Source: Firmicutes bacterium UBA5010
Lineage (GTDB): Bacteria; Bacillota; Clostridia; Tissierellales; Sedimentibacteraceae
NCBI GenBank assembly: GCA_002396645.1
Contig: DGYI01000047.1
Coordinates: 75,081-105,397 of the forward strand
Length of the DNA stretch: 30,317 bases
Direction: 5' to 3'
This document shows, one piece after another, positions 15,956 to 24,185 of the stretch (the stretch's first letter is position 1; each line of letters begins with the position of its first letter). The notes beneath the pieces were generated by a model that saw nothing but the letters and a program-made list of their open reading frames with translations, was not told the origin of the DNA and ran no database searches. The translations under genes were made by a program, and so were the position numbers.

Positions 15956-17095
15956 TCAATCTGATAAAAATTGTTCAAAAACATAATTTGAAACATCCAT
16001 TCCCTTTTTAGTCAATTTCAGCCTTCCATTATTTATATCAATTAATTGATATTCTAATAAATTTTTTATTTGATTTTTATATATGCTCATAAAATCCTTT
16101 TCAAATTCACGGTTAAAATCTTCAATAATAATTCCTGAATTCATTCTTAATCTGAGCATTATATATTCAAACATTTTGCTTTCCTTGCCGAGCACTTCGT
16201 TAAGCTGCCTGAACTTATCAGGTTCTTTTATATTTTCACAGTAGTATTTTATATCACTTATATTGTTATATCTTTTATTTTCAAAGCACGAATGTGCAAA
16301 TGGACCAAAGCTAATATATTCTCCTCCTGTCCAATACTTTATATTATGCCTGCACTCATAATTCGGCTTTGAAAAATTGGATATTTCATATTGAATATAT
16401 CCTCTAGCTTCCATTAATTCCCTTCCCTCATAATACATATCTCTTTCAGAATCTTCATCAGGCATTTGAATAAGTTTTTTTGCTTCCATTTTATATAGCG
16501 GAGTACCTTCCTCAAGCTTCAATGAATAAAATGATATATGCTTAACACCCGAAGATATAACTTGTTCTAAGGTATCATTTAAGCTATCTGTGTCCTGACC
16601 GGGTATATTAAACATTATATCTGCATTTATATTATCTATCCCTGCTTTTTTTATAATTTCTATTGCATCAAGTGCCTCTTTTGAATCATGCAGTCTCCCG
16701 ATTGTTTTTAATATGTTTTTATCTAAGGACTGTATACCTACGCTCATTCTGTTTATACCATATTTTTTATAGCTAAGCACCTTGCCTGCTGTTATTGAAT
16801 TAGGATTTGCCTCAAGGCTGATTTCAACATCATCTGTCAGTATAAATGTATTCCTTATCTCATCTAAAATAAGCCCTATATTTTCATGCTTTAAATAAGA
16901 TGGAGTTCCTCCTCCTATGAATATACTGTCCACTATATATCCTTCGGCTTTACTTTGATATGATTTTATTTCCTTAATCAAGGCATCGACATATTGTTTT
17001 TCTATGCTGTCTGATTTTTCAACCGAGTAAAAATCACAATAATTGCATTTGCGTTCACAAAACGGTATATGCACATATAATCCAAGTTTTTTCAT
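15956..17095 (-). CDS. hemW: Radical SAM heme chaperone HemW (HemN-like)
   Basis: Radical-SAM protein formerly annotated as oxygen-independent coproporphyrinogen oxidase; HemW binds heme and lacks that oxidase activity. N-terminal YVHIPFCERKCNYCDFYSV holds the CxxxCxxC cluster motif; FIGGGTPSYL is the SAM-binding glycine segment; then ISLEANPNSIT, RMSVGIQSLD and INADIMFNIPGQ follow, with a HemN C-terminal domain. 379 aa, normal for HemW. The position after lepA matches the conserved gpr-spoIIP-lepA-hemW order of Firmicutes, although hrcA-grpE-dnaK do not follow here. A terminator hairpin stands directly before its SD. Confidence 0.93.
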   Translation of the reverse strand: MKKLGLYVHIPFCERKCNYCDFYSVEKSDSIEKQYVDALIKEIKSYQSKAEGYIVDSIFIGGGTPSYLKHENIGLILDEIRNTFILTDDVEISLEANPNSITAGKVLSYKKYGINRMSVGIQSLDKNILKTIGRLHDSKEALDAIEIIKKAGIDNINADIMFNIPGQDTDSLNDTLEQVISSGVKHISFYSLKLEEGTPLYKMEAKKLIQMPDEDSERDMYYEGRELMEARGYIQYEISNFSKPNYECRHNIKYWTGGEYISFGPFAHSCFENKRYNNISDIKYYCENIKEPDKFRQLNEVLGKESKMFEYIMLRLRMNSGIIIEDFNREFEKDFMSIYKNQIKNLLEYQLIDINNGRLKLTKKGMDVSNYVFEQFLSD

Positions 17096-17109
17096 AAAAA
17101 TATTCTCCT

Positions 17110-17144
17110 AAAAAATCGACCACAAAGAATTGCACTTTGTGGTC
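17110..17144 (-). terminator. Terminator after lepA, directly in front of the hemW SD
   Basis: On the minus strand GACCACAAAG pairs with CTTTGTGGTC (17144-17118, 7-nt loop), followed by GATTTTTT (to 17110). The next bases are the AGGAG SD of hemW, leaving no room for a promoter between them. Confidence 0.85.
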
Positions 17145-17149
17145 AAATA

Positions 17150-18958
17150 TTATTTATCTTCATCAAATTTCAGAACTGCCAAAAATGCCTCCTGAGGTAC
17201 TTCTACACTACCGATTTGACGCATACGCTTCTTGCCCTCTTTTTGCTTTTCAAGAAGCTTTTTCTTTCTTGTTATATCTCCGCCGTAGCATTTAGCCAAA
17301 ACATCTTTTCGCAATGCCTTAACAGTTTCACGAGCGATTATTTTATTGCCTATACATGCCTGAATAGGTACTGCAAACATGTGTCTAGGTATAACGTCTT
17401 TTAATTTTTCAACTATCATTCTTCCTCTTTCATATGCCTTATCCTTATGAACTATAATTGAAAAAGCGTCAACAAGCTCAGCGTTTATCAATATATCCAT
17501 TTTAATCAACTCTGATTGCTGATATCCGGACAACTCATAATCTAAAGAAGCATATCCTCTTGTCTTTGATTTTAAGGCATCAAAAAAGTCATATATTACC
17601 TCGTTTAAAGGCATCTTGTAGCGCAATATAACTCTTGTAGCTTCCATGTATTCCATATTTTCAAAAACACCGCGTCTGTTTTGACATAGTTCCATAATTG
17701 CACCGACATATTCAGTAGGAGTCATAATCGAAGCATCGACTATAGGCTCTTCCATGTAGTCAATTTCAGTGGGTTCAGGCATATTTGTCGGGTTTTGTAA
17801 AATCATCATTTCCCCATCTGTCTTATATACCTTATATATAACACTTGGAGTTGTTGCTATTATATTAAGATCAAATTCTCTTTCAAGTCTTTGCTGTATT
17901 ATCTCCATGTGCAGAAGTCCCAAAAATCCGCACCTGTATCCGAATCCTAAGGCAACTGAGGTTTCGGGTTCAAAGCTAAGGGAAGCATCATTAACCTGAA
18001 GCTTTTCAAGAGCATCCCTAACATCATTGAAGTCCTCTCCCTCTGCAGGATAAACTCCGCAGTAAACCATTGAGGTAACCTTTTTGTAGCCCGGAAGCGG
18101 AGTACTCGCCGGATTATCGGCATCTGTGATAGTATCACCGACATTGCAGTTTCTCACTTCTTTTATACTTGCCGCCAGATATCCAACATCACCCGCATAT
18201 AAACACTCAACAGGTTTTTGATTAGGGGATATTATTCCGACCTCAGTAACCTCAAACTGCTTGCCGGTTGCCATCATTTTTATTTTCGTACCCTTTCGCA
18301 CTTGTCCTTCTTTAAGTCTTATAAAGGCTATAACGCCCTTATAACTGTCATAATACGAATCAAATACCAAAGCTCTCAAAGGATCTTCCTCATCACCTTC
18401 AGGAGGCGGAACAAGCTTAACTATAGCCTCCAGTACCTGATCTATATTTATATTATCCTTAGCTGAAATAAGAGGTGCATTTTCGCAGTCAAGTCCTATA
18501 ACATCCTCTATTTCTTTCTTTATTTCGTCCGGTCTTGCACTTGGCAAATCTATTTTATTGATAACCGGAACAATTTCCAAATTTAAGTCCAAAGCCAAAT
18601 AGCAGTTTGCCAAGGTTTGTGCCTCTATACCTTGAGCCGCATCAACGACCAAGACAGCACCCTCACAAGCTGCCAAGCTTCTCGATACCTCATAATTAAA
18701 GTCAACATGGCCCGGGGTATCTATAAGATTCAGTAAATATTCATGACCATCATTAGCCTTATATACTAATCGCATGGTTTGCAATTTAATCGTTATTCCT
18801 CTTTCTCTTTCAAGATCCATGTTATCCAATACCTGTTCCTGCATCTCACGAGCTGTCAAAAGACCTGTATTTTGAATCAATCTATCTGCTAATGTAGATT
18901 TACCATGATCTATATGAGCAATTATGGAAAAGTTTCTTATATATTTTTTTCTATCCAC
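17150..18958 (-). CDS. lepA: Translation elongation factor 4 (LepA)
   Basis: Ribosome-bound GTPase that acts on stalled ribosomes and in initiation or assembly. G-domain motifs: AHIDHGKSTLADR (G1), RGITIKLQ (G2), LIDTPGHVDF (G3), NKIDLPSA (G4). The LepA-specific C-terminus ends the protein (RKKLLEKQKEGKKRMRQIG, then a short tail). 602 aa, standard length. GTG start with AGGAGG six bases upstream. It has its own extended -10 promoter after spoIIP and a strong terminator just after the stop. Confidence 0.97.
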   Translation of the reverse strand: MDRKKYIRNFSIIAHIDHGKSTLADRLIQNTGLLTAREMQEQVLDNMDLERERGITIKLQTMRLVYKANDGHEYLLNLIDTPGHVDFNYEVSRSLAACEGAVLVVDAAQGIEAQTLANCYLALDLNLEIVPVINKIDLPSARPDEIKKEIEDVIGLDCENAPLISAKDNINIDQVLEAIVKLVPPPEGDEEDPLRALVFDSYYDSYKGVIAFIRLKEGQVRKGTKIKMMATGKQFEVTEVGIISPNQKPVECLYAGDVGYLAASIKEVRNCNVGDTITDADNPASTPLPGYKKVTSMVYCGVYPAEGEDFNDVRDALEKLQVNDASLSFEPETSVALGFGYRCGFLGLLHMEIIQQRLEREFDLNIIATTPSVIYKVYKTDGEMMILQNPTNMPEPTEIDYMEEPIVDASIMTPTEYVGAIMELCQNRRGVFENMEYMEATRVILRYKMPLNEVIYDFFDALKSKTRGYASLDYELSGYQQSELIKMDILINAELVDAFSIIVHKDKAYERGRMIVEKLKDVIPRHMFAVPIQACIGNKIIARETVKALRKDVLAKCYGGDITRKKKLLEKQKEGKKRMRQIGSVEVPQEAFLAVLKFDEDK

Positions 18959-18977
18959 AATGTTCCTCCTGTAAATT

Positions 18978-19018
18978 ACCTGTGTAGGTATTATAACAGA
19001 ATCTAAGTTAATTTTAAA
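18978..19018 (-). promoter_or_regulatory. Promoter of lepA with a dyad at the start site
   Basis: Minus strand TTTAAA (19018-19013), 17-bp spacer, TATAAT (18995-18990) within the extended TGTTATAAT. Directly after it the dyad ACCT-acac-AGGT (18989-18978) spans the predicted +1. Confidence 0.6.
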
Positions 19019-19021
19019 GCA

Positions 19022-20149
19022 TTAATTATTGTTTATTTTCACTATTGCATTACATAAAATTTCCGATAAAAAGTCTGCTGTAATTTTGACCTCATCATAA
19101 CTGTTAAGATGGCTTCCCGCTTCCAGCAAAAGCGCATAATCACTTATATTTTGATTAAAGTAAGCTCCATCTCTGACACTGATTCCTCTGCATAAACCGG
19201 GATACAGGCTATCTGAAACAGATTTTACTATATTTGCTATTCTTTTTAATTCCTCTATATTTTCATTATTGCCGCCAATTACAATAGAAAATGTCGCAAT
19301 ATATTCACCATTCATTTTAATTCTGGTAGTAGATTCTAAAATTTTCTCATAATCCGAATACGCATCAGCACCATCTCTATGTAAATCTATAATCAAATTT
19401 TTCTTTTGCGAATCTAAATTTTCAGTTACGAGCTTTTTTGAATTGGCATAAGACAAATTATATGAAGGCAAATCATTATAATCCTTTAAATGATTGACCT
19501 CAAGACCGTAATTTTCTAAATTCTTTGCAATTATACTTCCTATTCCGACTATGTTGTATTTTTCATCTTCCGAACGATAATTCTTTCTTGAATTCTCCTT
19601 ATATGCCTCTGTAGCATGAGTATGAAATAATATAATGTTCATTTTTTTATTCACTTCACTGCTGTGCTTTTTTAAATCTCTTATACTGTTGCTCAATCTT
19701 GAGGCGATATTCATTGTATCTGAAACCTTAAAAAATTCTTTTTTTATTTCATCTGTCAGGAAAACTTCGCTTTCATCGGATTCCTTACTTGATTCATCGG
19801 TGTTTTGATATAATTTAATGTTATCAAAATTTATAATCATATCTCCTTCTGAAAATTCCTCATTGGAAGCATGATTAATATTGTTGTAATTAAGTGTCTC
19901 ATCATCATACTCTTTAAAGGTTTCCTTAAAAAACACATTAAAATAAGACATAATTTTAGCAAATAATTTATTATATCTCTGCGCAATTTCTTCTCCCTTA
20001 TCTACTAAAAATATTGTCTGTACTTCCTGATTTTCTTTTCTGATTTCCGATAAATTGTACACATATTTGTAGCCTGTAAACAAAATAATTAAGCACACTA
20101 TAGCTATTACATAATACACAGCTACTGATGATTTTTTTCTTCTTTTCAT
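19022..20149 (-). CDS. spoIIP: Stage II sporulation protein P
   Basis: Membrane-anchored peptidoglycan amidase and endopeptidase that works with SpoIID and SpoIIM during engulfment. A basic start (MKRRKKSS) and one membrane helix (YYVIAIVCLIILFTGY, about residues 12-27) place the rest outside the membrane. The catalytic domain follows an acidic linker: LFHTHATEAY (zinc His), IIDLHRDGAD, FSIVIGGNN, FNQNISDYALLLEAGSH with the catalytic Glu. Start at 20149, with AGGTG upstream; an ATG six codons earlier has no better SD. 375 aa. In Bacillus, spoIIP follows gpr as here. It supports a sporulating host. Confidence 0.93.
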   Translation of the reverse strand: MKRRKKSSVAVYYVIAIVCLIILFTGYKYVYNLSEIRKENQEVQTIFLVDKGEEIAQRYNKLFAKIMSYFNVFFKETFKEYDDETLNYNNINHASNEEFSEGDMIINFDNIKLYQNTDESSKESDESEVFLTDEIKKEFFKVSDTMNIASRLSNSIRDLKKHSSEVNKKMNIILFHTHATEAYKENSRKNYRSEDEKYNIVGIGSIIAKNLENYGLEVNHLKDYNDLPSYNLSYANSKKLVTENLDSQKKNLIIDLHRDGADAYSDYEKILESTTRIKMNGEYIATFSIVIGGNNENIEELKRIANIVKSVSDSLYPGLCRGISVRDGAYFNQNISDYALLLEAGSHLNSYDEVKITADFLSEILCNAIVKINNN

Positions 20150-20204
20150 ATAACACACCTCATACATTATCTAAATACGTACAAAACATAACTCTTACAA
20201 TAAG

Positions 20205-20224
20205 AAATCTTATTTATAAGATTT
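20205..20224. promoter_or_regulatory. 20-bp near-perfect palindrome upstream of spoIIP
   Basis: AAATCTTAT-TT-ATAAGATTT, two 9-base arms around 2 bases, about 55 bp before the spoIIP start. It could be a protein-binding operator or a leader hairpin. I could not fit a convincing SigE or SigF promoter around it. Confidence 0.4.
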
Positions 20225-20281
20225 ATGAATACCTTCCTACTTATATATATGAGATTTATCTGTAAATAATGATAGTAATTT

Positions 20282-20314
20282 AAAAAAGAATACTCACTCC
20301 CCAGTGTACTGTAT
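20282..20314 (-). terminator. Probable terminator after gpr
   Basis: On the minus strand ATAC and CACT arms pair with AGTG and GTAT around a GGGG loop, with an internal loop, and are followed by CTTTTTT. It lies 20 bp past the gpr stop. Confidence 0.6.
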
Positions 20315-20333
20315 CATTAACATTTACAACACA

Positions 20334-21257
20334 TTAGTATCCCGGATGCACAGCATTGTTTATGACCTCTGCCAAAATATCTGATAATATTTCAATCAGT
20401 TCATCAATTTCATTAGGGGTTACATAGGTATCATTAAACTTAGGATTTAAAACCTCTTTAATAAATCGCATTTTCTCGTTGTCATCCAATTGCCCCAATA
20501 ATCCCAAGGCTTCATCTACCACCGATATTTTATGCGTCAGCTTCTTTTTCATAAGGTCTATTGAATCGCTGACAATAGTAGCAGTATCGACAACTGTAGG
20601 AACCCCAAGTGCCGCTATCTTTACTCCCAAACTTTCCTCATTCAAAGAACCCTGCATATTTCCTATGCCCGAACCCGGCTCAATACCTGCATTTGTTATC
20701 TGTATAACCGAACAAAGCCTGTTCATTTTCCTTGATGCCAGCGCATCAACGGCTATAACTACAGTAGGCTTTATTTTATCGATTACTCCTTTTATTGTGT
20801 CTTGAGTTTCTATGCCTGTAACTCCCATAACTCCCGGAACTAAAATGGCAAGTTCATTATAATCCTCATCAGATTCCTTTTTATAAGCTTTAAAATATTG
20901 CCTTGTAACCTTAATCTTATCTATTGTTCTGGGTCCCAGTGAATCCGCAGTAACTCTTCTATTCCCTAATCCAACAACTAAAATCTTGTCTTTCTTTATA
21001 TCAACCAAATTTTTTAAATTATCAGATAGGATATCTACCACTTCTTTTCGTGCTTCATCCTGCATATGCTTAAAGCTGGGAGTTTCATAGCTTATATACT
21101 TACCTATCTTCTTACCTACAATTTTTTCTGCCTTTTCATCGGTTATTTCAATCTTTATCAGCTCACCATGGGATAAATCCTGTGTTTCTAATATAACACC
21201 CTCACATTTCTTTGCCAAGCCCTCATGAGCTTCATAAGCTAAGTCCGTACGCGTCAT
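20334..21257 (-). CDS. gpr: Germination protease Gpr (spore protease)
   Basis: Degrades small acid-soluble spore proteins during germination; made as a zymogen in the forespore and self-cleaved near the N-terminus. Family features: MTRTDLAYEAHE at the propeptide, VVGLGNRRVTADSLGPR, LVPGVMGVTGIETQD, VIAVDALASR, ITNAGIEPGSGIGN, and the final INNAVHPGY. 307 aa, slightly shorter than the Bacillus enzyme. GGAGGA before the ATG. It lies divergent from rpsT and upstream of spoIIP. Forespore (SigG) control is expected from the family; only a weak GAATA-16-CAATAAT candidate is visible upstream. Confidence 0.95.
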   Translation of the reverse strand: MTRTDLAYEAHEGLAKKCEGVILETQDLSHGELIKIEITDEKAEKIVGKKIGKYISYETPSFKHMQDEARKEVVDILSDNLKNLVDIKKDKILVVGLGNRRVTADSLGPRTIDKIKVTRQYFKAYKKESDEDYNELAILVPGVMGVTGIETQDTIKGVIDKIKPTVVIAVDALASRKMNRLCSVIQITNAGIEPGSGIGNMQGSLNEESLGVKIAALGVPTVVDTATIVSDSIDLMKKKLTHKISVVDEALGLLGQLDDNEKMRFIKEVLNPKFNDTYVTPNEIDELIEILSDILAEVINNAVHPGY

Positions 21258-21333
21258 AGTATTTCCTCCAAGTTCTTTTAAATATATATTATAGAAATAT
21301 TATTGTTTTTTTAATTTTTTTTATTCTTTTCTA

Positions 21334-21362
21334 TTGATTTTTGTTGAGGAAACTTGTATAAT
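21334..21362 (+). promoter_or_regulatory. Promoter of rpsT
   Basis: TTGATT (21334-21339), 17-bp spacer, TATAAT (21357-21362); the gene starts about 70 bp downstream. Confidence 0.7.
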
Positions 21363-21435
21363 TGATATGCTATGTTTATTAAACTGTAATATTTATTATT
21401 AATAATATTAAATCTCATCAGGGGAGGTGAAATAA

Positions 21436-21699
21436 TTGGCAAACAATAAATCAGCAAAAAAGAGAATATTAATAACTGCAAAGAAAACTGCTATAAATAG
21501 AAGTAGAAAATCTGAAATTAAGACTTATATTAAAAAGTTTGAAACTGCCTTAAACAGTGGTGAAATAGAAAAAGCAAAGGAATACTTAAAGGATATAGAA
21601 TCAAGACTTGATAGAGCTGCTGCTAAAAACACTATTCACAAAAACGCGGCTGCAAGAAAAATCAGCAGATTACAAACAAGATTAAACAAAACAGCATAA
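21436..21699 (+). CDS. rpsT: Small ribosomal subunit protein bS20
   Basis: Binds 16S rRNA at the base of the 30S subunit. 87 aa, highly basic, beginning ANNKSAKKRILITAKKTAINRSRKS and ending NAAARKISRLQTRLNK, as in S20. The start is TTG, with a very strong GGGGAGGTGA SD (21421-21430). A UUG start is also used by E. coli rpsT, where it takes part in autoregulation, so the same may hold here. It stands divergent from gpr, the order found in Bacillus. Confidence 0.96.
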   Translation: MANNKSAKKRILITAKKTAINRSRKSEIKTYIKKFETALNSGEIEKAKEYLKDIESRLDRAAAKNTIHKNAAARKISRLQTRLNKTA

Positions 21700-21723
21700 T
21701 AATATTATTAAGTATTATTTATA

Positions 21724-21762
21724 AAAAAGGGTCGTACCACTGGGGTAAGACCTTTATTTATT
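21724..21762 (+). terminator. Terminator after rpsT
   Basis: GGTC and TACC (with one mismatch between them) pair with GGTA and GACC around a 5-nt loop, flanked by an A-run and TTTATTTATTTT. It starts about 25 bp after the rpsT stop. Confidence 0.7.
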
Positions 21763-21778
21763 TTCTTGTATTTATAGT

Positions 21779-23767
21779 CTATAACTGACACTCATGTTTC
21801 TTAAAAAAATCAAATTTAGATTCTAAAAAACTTAGTTCATGATTTTCTGTTTCACCAATTAATTCATGGATTGTTTTAAATATATTGTCCCAGCTCCACA
21901 TCTTCTCATCTAAATTCAGATATTTTCTAAGCATTTCACATCCGGTCGGTGCAATCGGATGAAGCAGTATGGCTATAGTTTTAATTGCATAAAAACAATC
22001 TGATAAAACTTGCTTTCTCATGACCGTATCATTATTTTTATCCGCTATTTTTATGTTGTTAACATAATACTTGTTCATACTGCGAATATAGCTGTCAAGA
22101 ACATACATTACACTATGAAACTCATGGTTATACATATGATTTTCGTACGCAAGCACTGCATTTTTTGACTCTTCAACAATATTTTTGCTTATATCAATGT
22201 TTGCAAGCTGAGAGTCATAATACTTTTGTAAAGTGTAAAAACACGAGCGAATCAGTCTGTTAAATACATTAGTCAACAAATTTCCTTCTTTTAAAACTGT
22301 ATCTGCTCCGCTTTCTTCTTCACTCATATATACTTTTGGTTTGAAGCTTACACTTCTGTTAGCAAGCCCTAAGCTTAAAAAGTGCATTCTTAGCTGTTCC
22401 GGAGTATAATAGTTCAACAGCTCTTTTGCTGTAGGAGGCTTAATATCAGAACTGCTGCTCGCTTTTTTATCCATGAACAAAATATGATAATTAGATATTA
22501 AATGAGGTAAATTAATATTTTTCATATCAGGTTTTTCTGTTGATTTTGTGCATAATGCAGTAAAAAGTGCAGTCTGCGCTACTCCATAAAAATATATATT
22601 ATCCTCGCCTATGAATTGATATACTTTTGAATCTTTTTCACACCACCACTTTTCCCATTCATTTTCATCATATCCTGAGCTGTTTAGATATGTTTTTGTG
22701 AATGATATAGGTGCCCACAAAGATTCCGGCCAAACCCAAAATGTCAAACCCTTCATATCTTCAACATCAGGTACCGGAACACCCCACTCTATATTTCCCG
22801 ATAACCTGAAAGGTACCAAAGTTTTTCCTGTTCTGTGATGCATTCCATTTAATTCTAATACTTTTCTTGCACTGTCTCTATCATCTAAATTATTAAAAAT
22901 ATAAGTTACAGATGTTTTTTTATTGTCTTCAAGTACAGAATGACACGGAAAATCCTTTTCGATATCTCTTTTGCCTTCTATCTGTTTCTTTTGAACATAT
23001 ATAGCAGGTGGTTTTAAGAACTCATCAATTATATTAAGAATATATTTTCTTATATTTGAGTCTTGCCTTAAAAATTCAACCCTATCTTTGATTATTTGTT
23101 TACAGCTTTCCAAATCGAAATACCAATTTGAAACATTTTTAACTAAAGGGCTTTCACCGGACAATGTGCTTTTCGGATTAATAAGTTCACTCGGCATATA
23201 TTGGTGCCCCAATGAGCATTCATCAGCATAGGCATGCTCTGATTGACAATCTTGTATAGGACATTTTCCGATTACTTGTCTTCCATTTAAAAGTATATTG
23301 TAGATCGGGTCAAAAAATTGAGGAGTAAAAATTTTTCTTAAATATCCATTATCATACAGGATTTCAAATACTTTTCTTGATACCTCATTATGAATCTTTC
23401 CCGATTCGCCAAGTGCAGAAGAAGCATATAAATCTAAGTTAATTTCATAACTTTCTAAAACCTCTTTTTGCAGAATATGATTTTTCAATACATATTCTTC
23501 TATTGTCCCGCTATAGTTATTTTCATCGACTGATTTTTTGTAACTTTCCACTATAGGTGAACCATAACAATCTGTTCCTGATATAAATATAACATTTTCT
23601 TTACCTATTCTGTCCCTCAAAAATCTTGCAAATGTATCTGCGTGTACAAACATTCCGCCAATATGCCCGAAATGAAGCTCTTTATTTCCATAGGGCATAC
23701 CTGCGGTTATTACAGCTTTTTTAGGAAATACAGGTCTATTATTCGTATATAAATTATTATCTTTCAT
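21779..23767 (-). CDS. Divergent methionyl-tRNA-synthetase-like class I ligase
   Basis: A class I synthetase fold closest to MetRS (archaeal-like layout), 662 aa. Seen: HIGH-type motif in MPYGNKELHFGHIGG (about residues 24-38), FISGTDCYGSP, a zinc-type CPIQDC...C insert (about 169-187), NIEWGVPVPD, FWVWPESLWAPISF, FIGEDNIYFYG, and a helical anticodon-like domain. Departures from MetRS: KMSKS reads KKASSSS, so its second Lys is lost; the Tyr and His of the methionine pocket appear as Pro and Tyr; the ETKPW segment carrying the anticodon-reading Trp is missing; no C-terminal tRNA-binding OB domain. An extra stretch of about 60 residues precedes the GVPVP segment. AAGGA before the ATG. T-box controlled. 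It may be a specialised paralogue and not the housekeeping enzyme. Confidence 0.8.
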   Translation of the reverse strand: MKDNNLYTNNRPVFPKKAVITAGMPYGNKELHFGHIGGMFVHADTFARFLRDRIGKENVIFISGTDCYGSPIVESYKKSVDENNYSGTIEEYVLKNHILQKEVLESYEINLDLYASSALGESGKIHNEVSRKVFEILYDNGYLRKIFTPQFFDPIYNILLNGRQVIGKCPIQDCQSEHAYADECSLGHQYMPSELINPKSTLSGESPLVKNVSNWYFDLESCKQIIKDRVEFLRQDSNIRKYILNIIDEFLKPPAIYVQKKQIEGKRDIEKDFPCHSVLEDNKKTSVTYIFNNLDDRDSARKVLELNGMHHRTGKTLVPFRLSGNIEWGVPVPDVEDMKGLTFWVWPESLWAPISFTKTYLNSSGYDENEWEKWWCEKDSKVYQFIGEDNIYFYGVAQTALFTALCTKSTEKPDMKNINLPHLISNYHILFMDKKASSSSDIKPPTAKELLNYYTPEQLRMHFLSLGLANRSVSFKPKVYMSEEESGADTVLKEGNLLTNVFNRLIRSCFYTLQKYYDSQLANIDISKNIVEESKNAVLAYENHMYNHEFHSVMYVLDSYIRSMNKYYVNNIKIADKNNDTVMRKQVLSDCFYAIKTIAILLHPIAPTGCEMLRKYLNLDEKMWSWDNIFKTIHELIGETENHELSFLESKFDFFKKHECQL

Positions 23768-23846
23768 ATTCTCTTTCCTTTCTGATTATTTATTTTTTAA
23801 AGTTTTATTAAAGCTAAGAATTAAGTATAAAACTCAAAAAAAGCAT

Positions 23847-23880
23847 AAAAAAAACACCTCCCACAAATATTGTAGGGGCG
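23847..23880 (-). terminator. Regulated terminator of the MetRS-like T-box
   Basis: On the minus strand CCCCTACA pairs with TGTGGGAGG (one mismatch) and is followed by T8 (23854-23847). It competes with the T-box antiterminator just upstream. Confidence 0.85.
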
Positions 23881-24134
23881 AATTCACCGCGGTACCACCC
23901 TAATTCATTAATATGTCACCATACTAATCTTATCAAGTCAAAAAACTCTTAGTTCTGTAACGCGAACAAACGTCATAGCATCATTTATGTATATAACAGT
24001 TATATGCATAAAATCCATATGCAGCTCCAAGACTTGGTTCATCAATTTTTCCGCTATCCATTCTCACCATTAGGACTCTCTGTAAGTTTATTAATTGACT
24101 ACTCTTCTTTTCACAGCCTTTATATTAATATTTA
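23847..24134 (-). promoter_or_regulatory. T-box riboswitch leader; specifier position reads CCA (Pro)
   Basis: On the minus strand, stem I lower helix AAGA (24109-24106) pairs with TCTT (24032-24029). The S-turn AGTA (24103-24100) faces GAA (24040-24038), and the helix above is GTCAATT with AATTGAT. The triplet right after GAA is CCA (24037-24035), followed by A. The same register gives CAC in the hisS leader of this window, so proline is the direct reading. The AGAGAG element and apical GGTGAGAA are present. The T-box core AGGGTGGTACCGCGG (23901-23887) has TGGT, fitting an A73 tRNA such as Pro or Met. An ATG overlapping the helix edge (24043-24041, minus) is the only way to read Met, and it breaks the S-turn. 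Confidence 0.85.
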
Positions 24135-24140
24135 TAAACA

Positions 24141-24169
24141 ATTATAGAAAGTTCATATTGTTTTGTCAA
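24141..24169 (-). promoter_or_regulatory. Consensus promoter of the MetRS-like T-box transcript
   Basis: Minus strand TTGACA (24169-24164), exactly 17 bp, TATAAT (24146-24141). It begins 17 bp after the pspC stop codon. Confidence 0.88.
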
Positions 24170-24185
24170 GTACAAGTTAATTTTA

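Noticed and set aside
21299..21326. Possible SigF/SigG promoter of gpr (GAATA, 16 bp, CAATAAT on the minus strand)
   Set aside because: Expected from the gene, but the -10 fits the consensus poorly in a very A-rich stretch; kept only as a remark in the gpr entry.
24041..24043. ATG as a methionine specifier in the second T-box
   Set aside because: It falls inside the helix above the S-turn and would break AGTA/GAA geometry; the hisS leader supports the register giving CCA. Kept as the main alternative.
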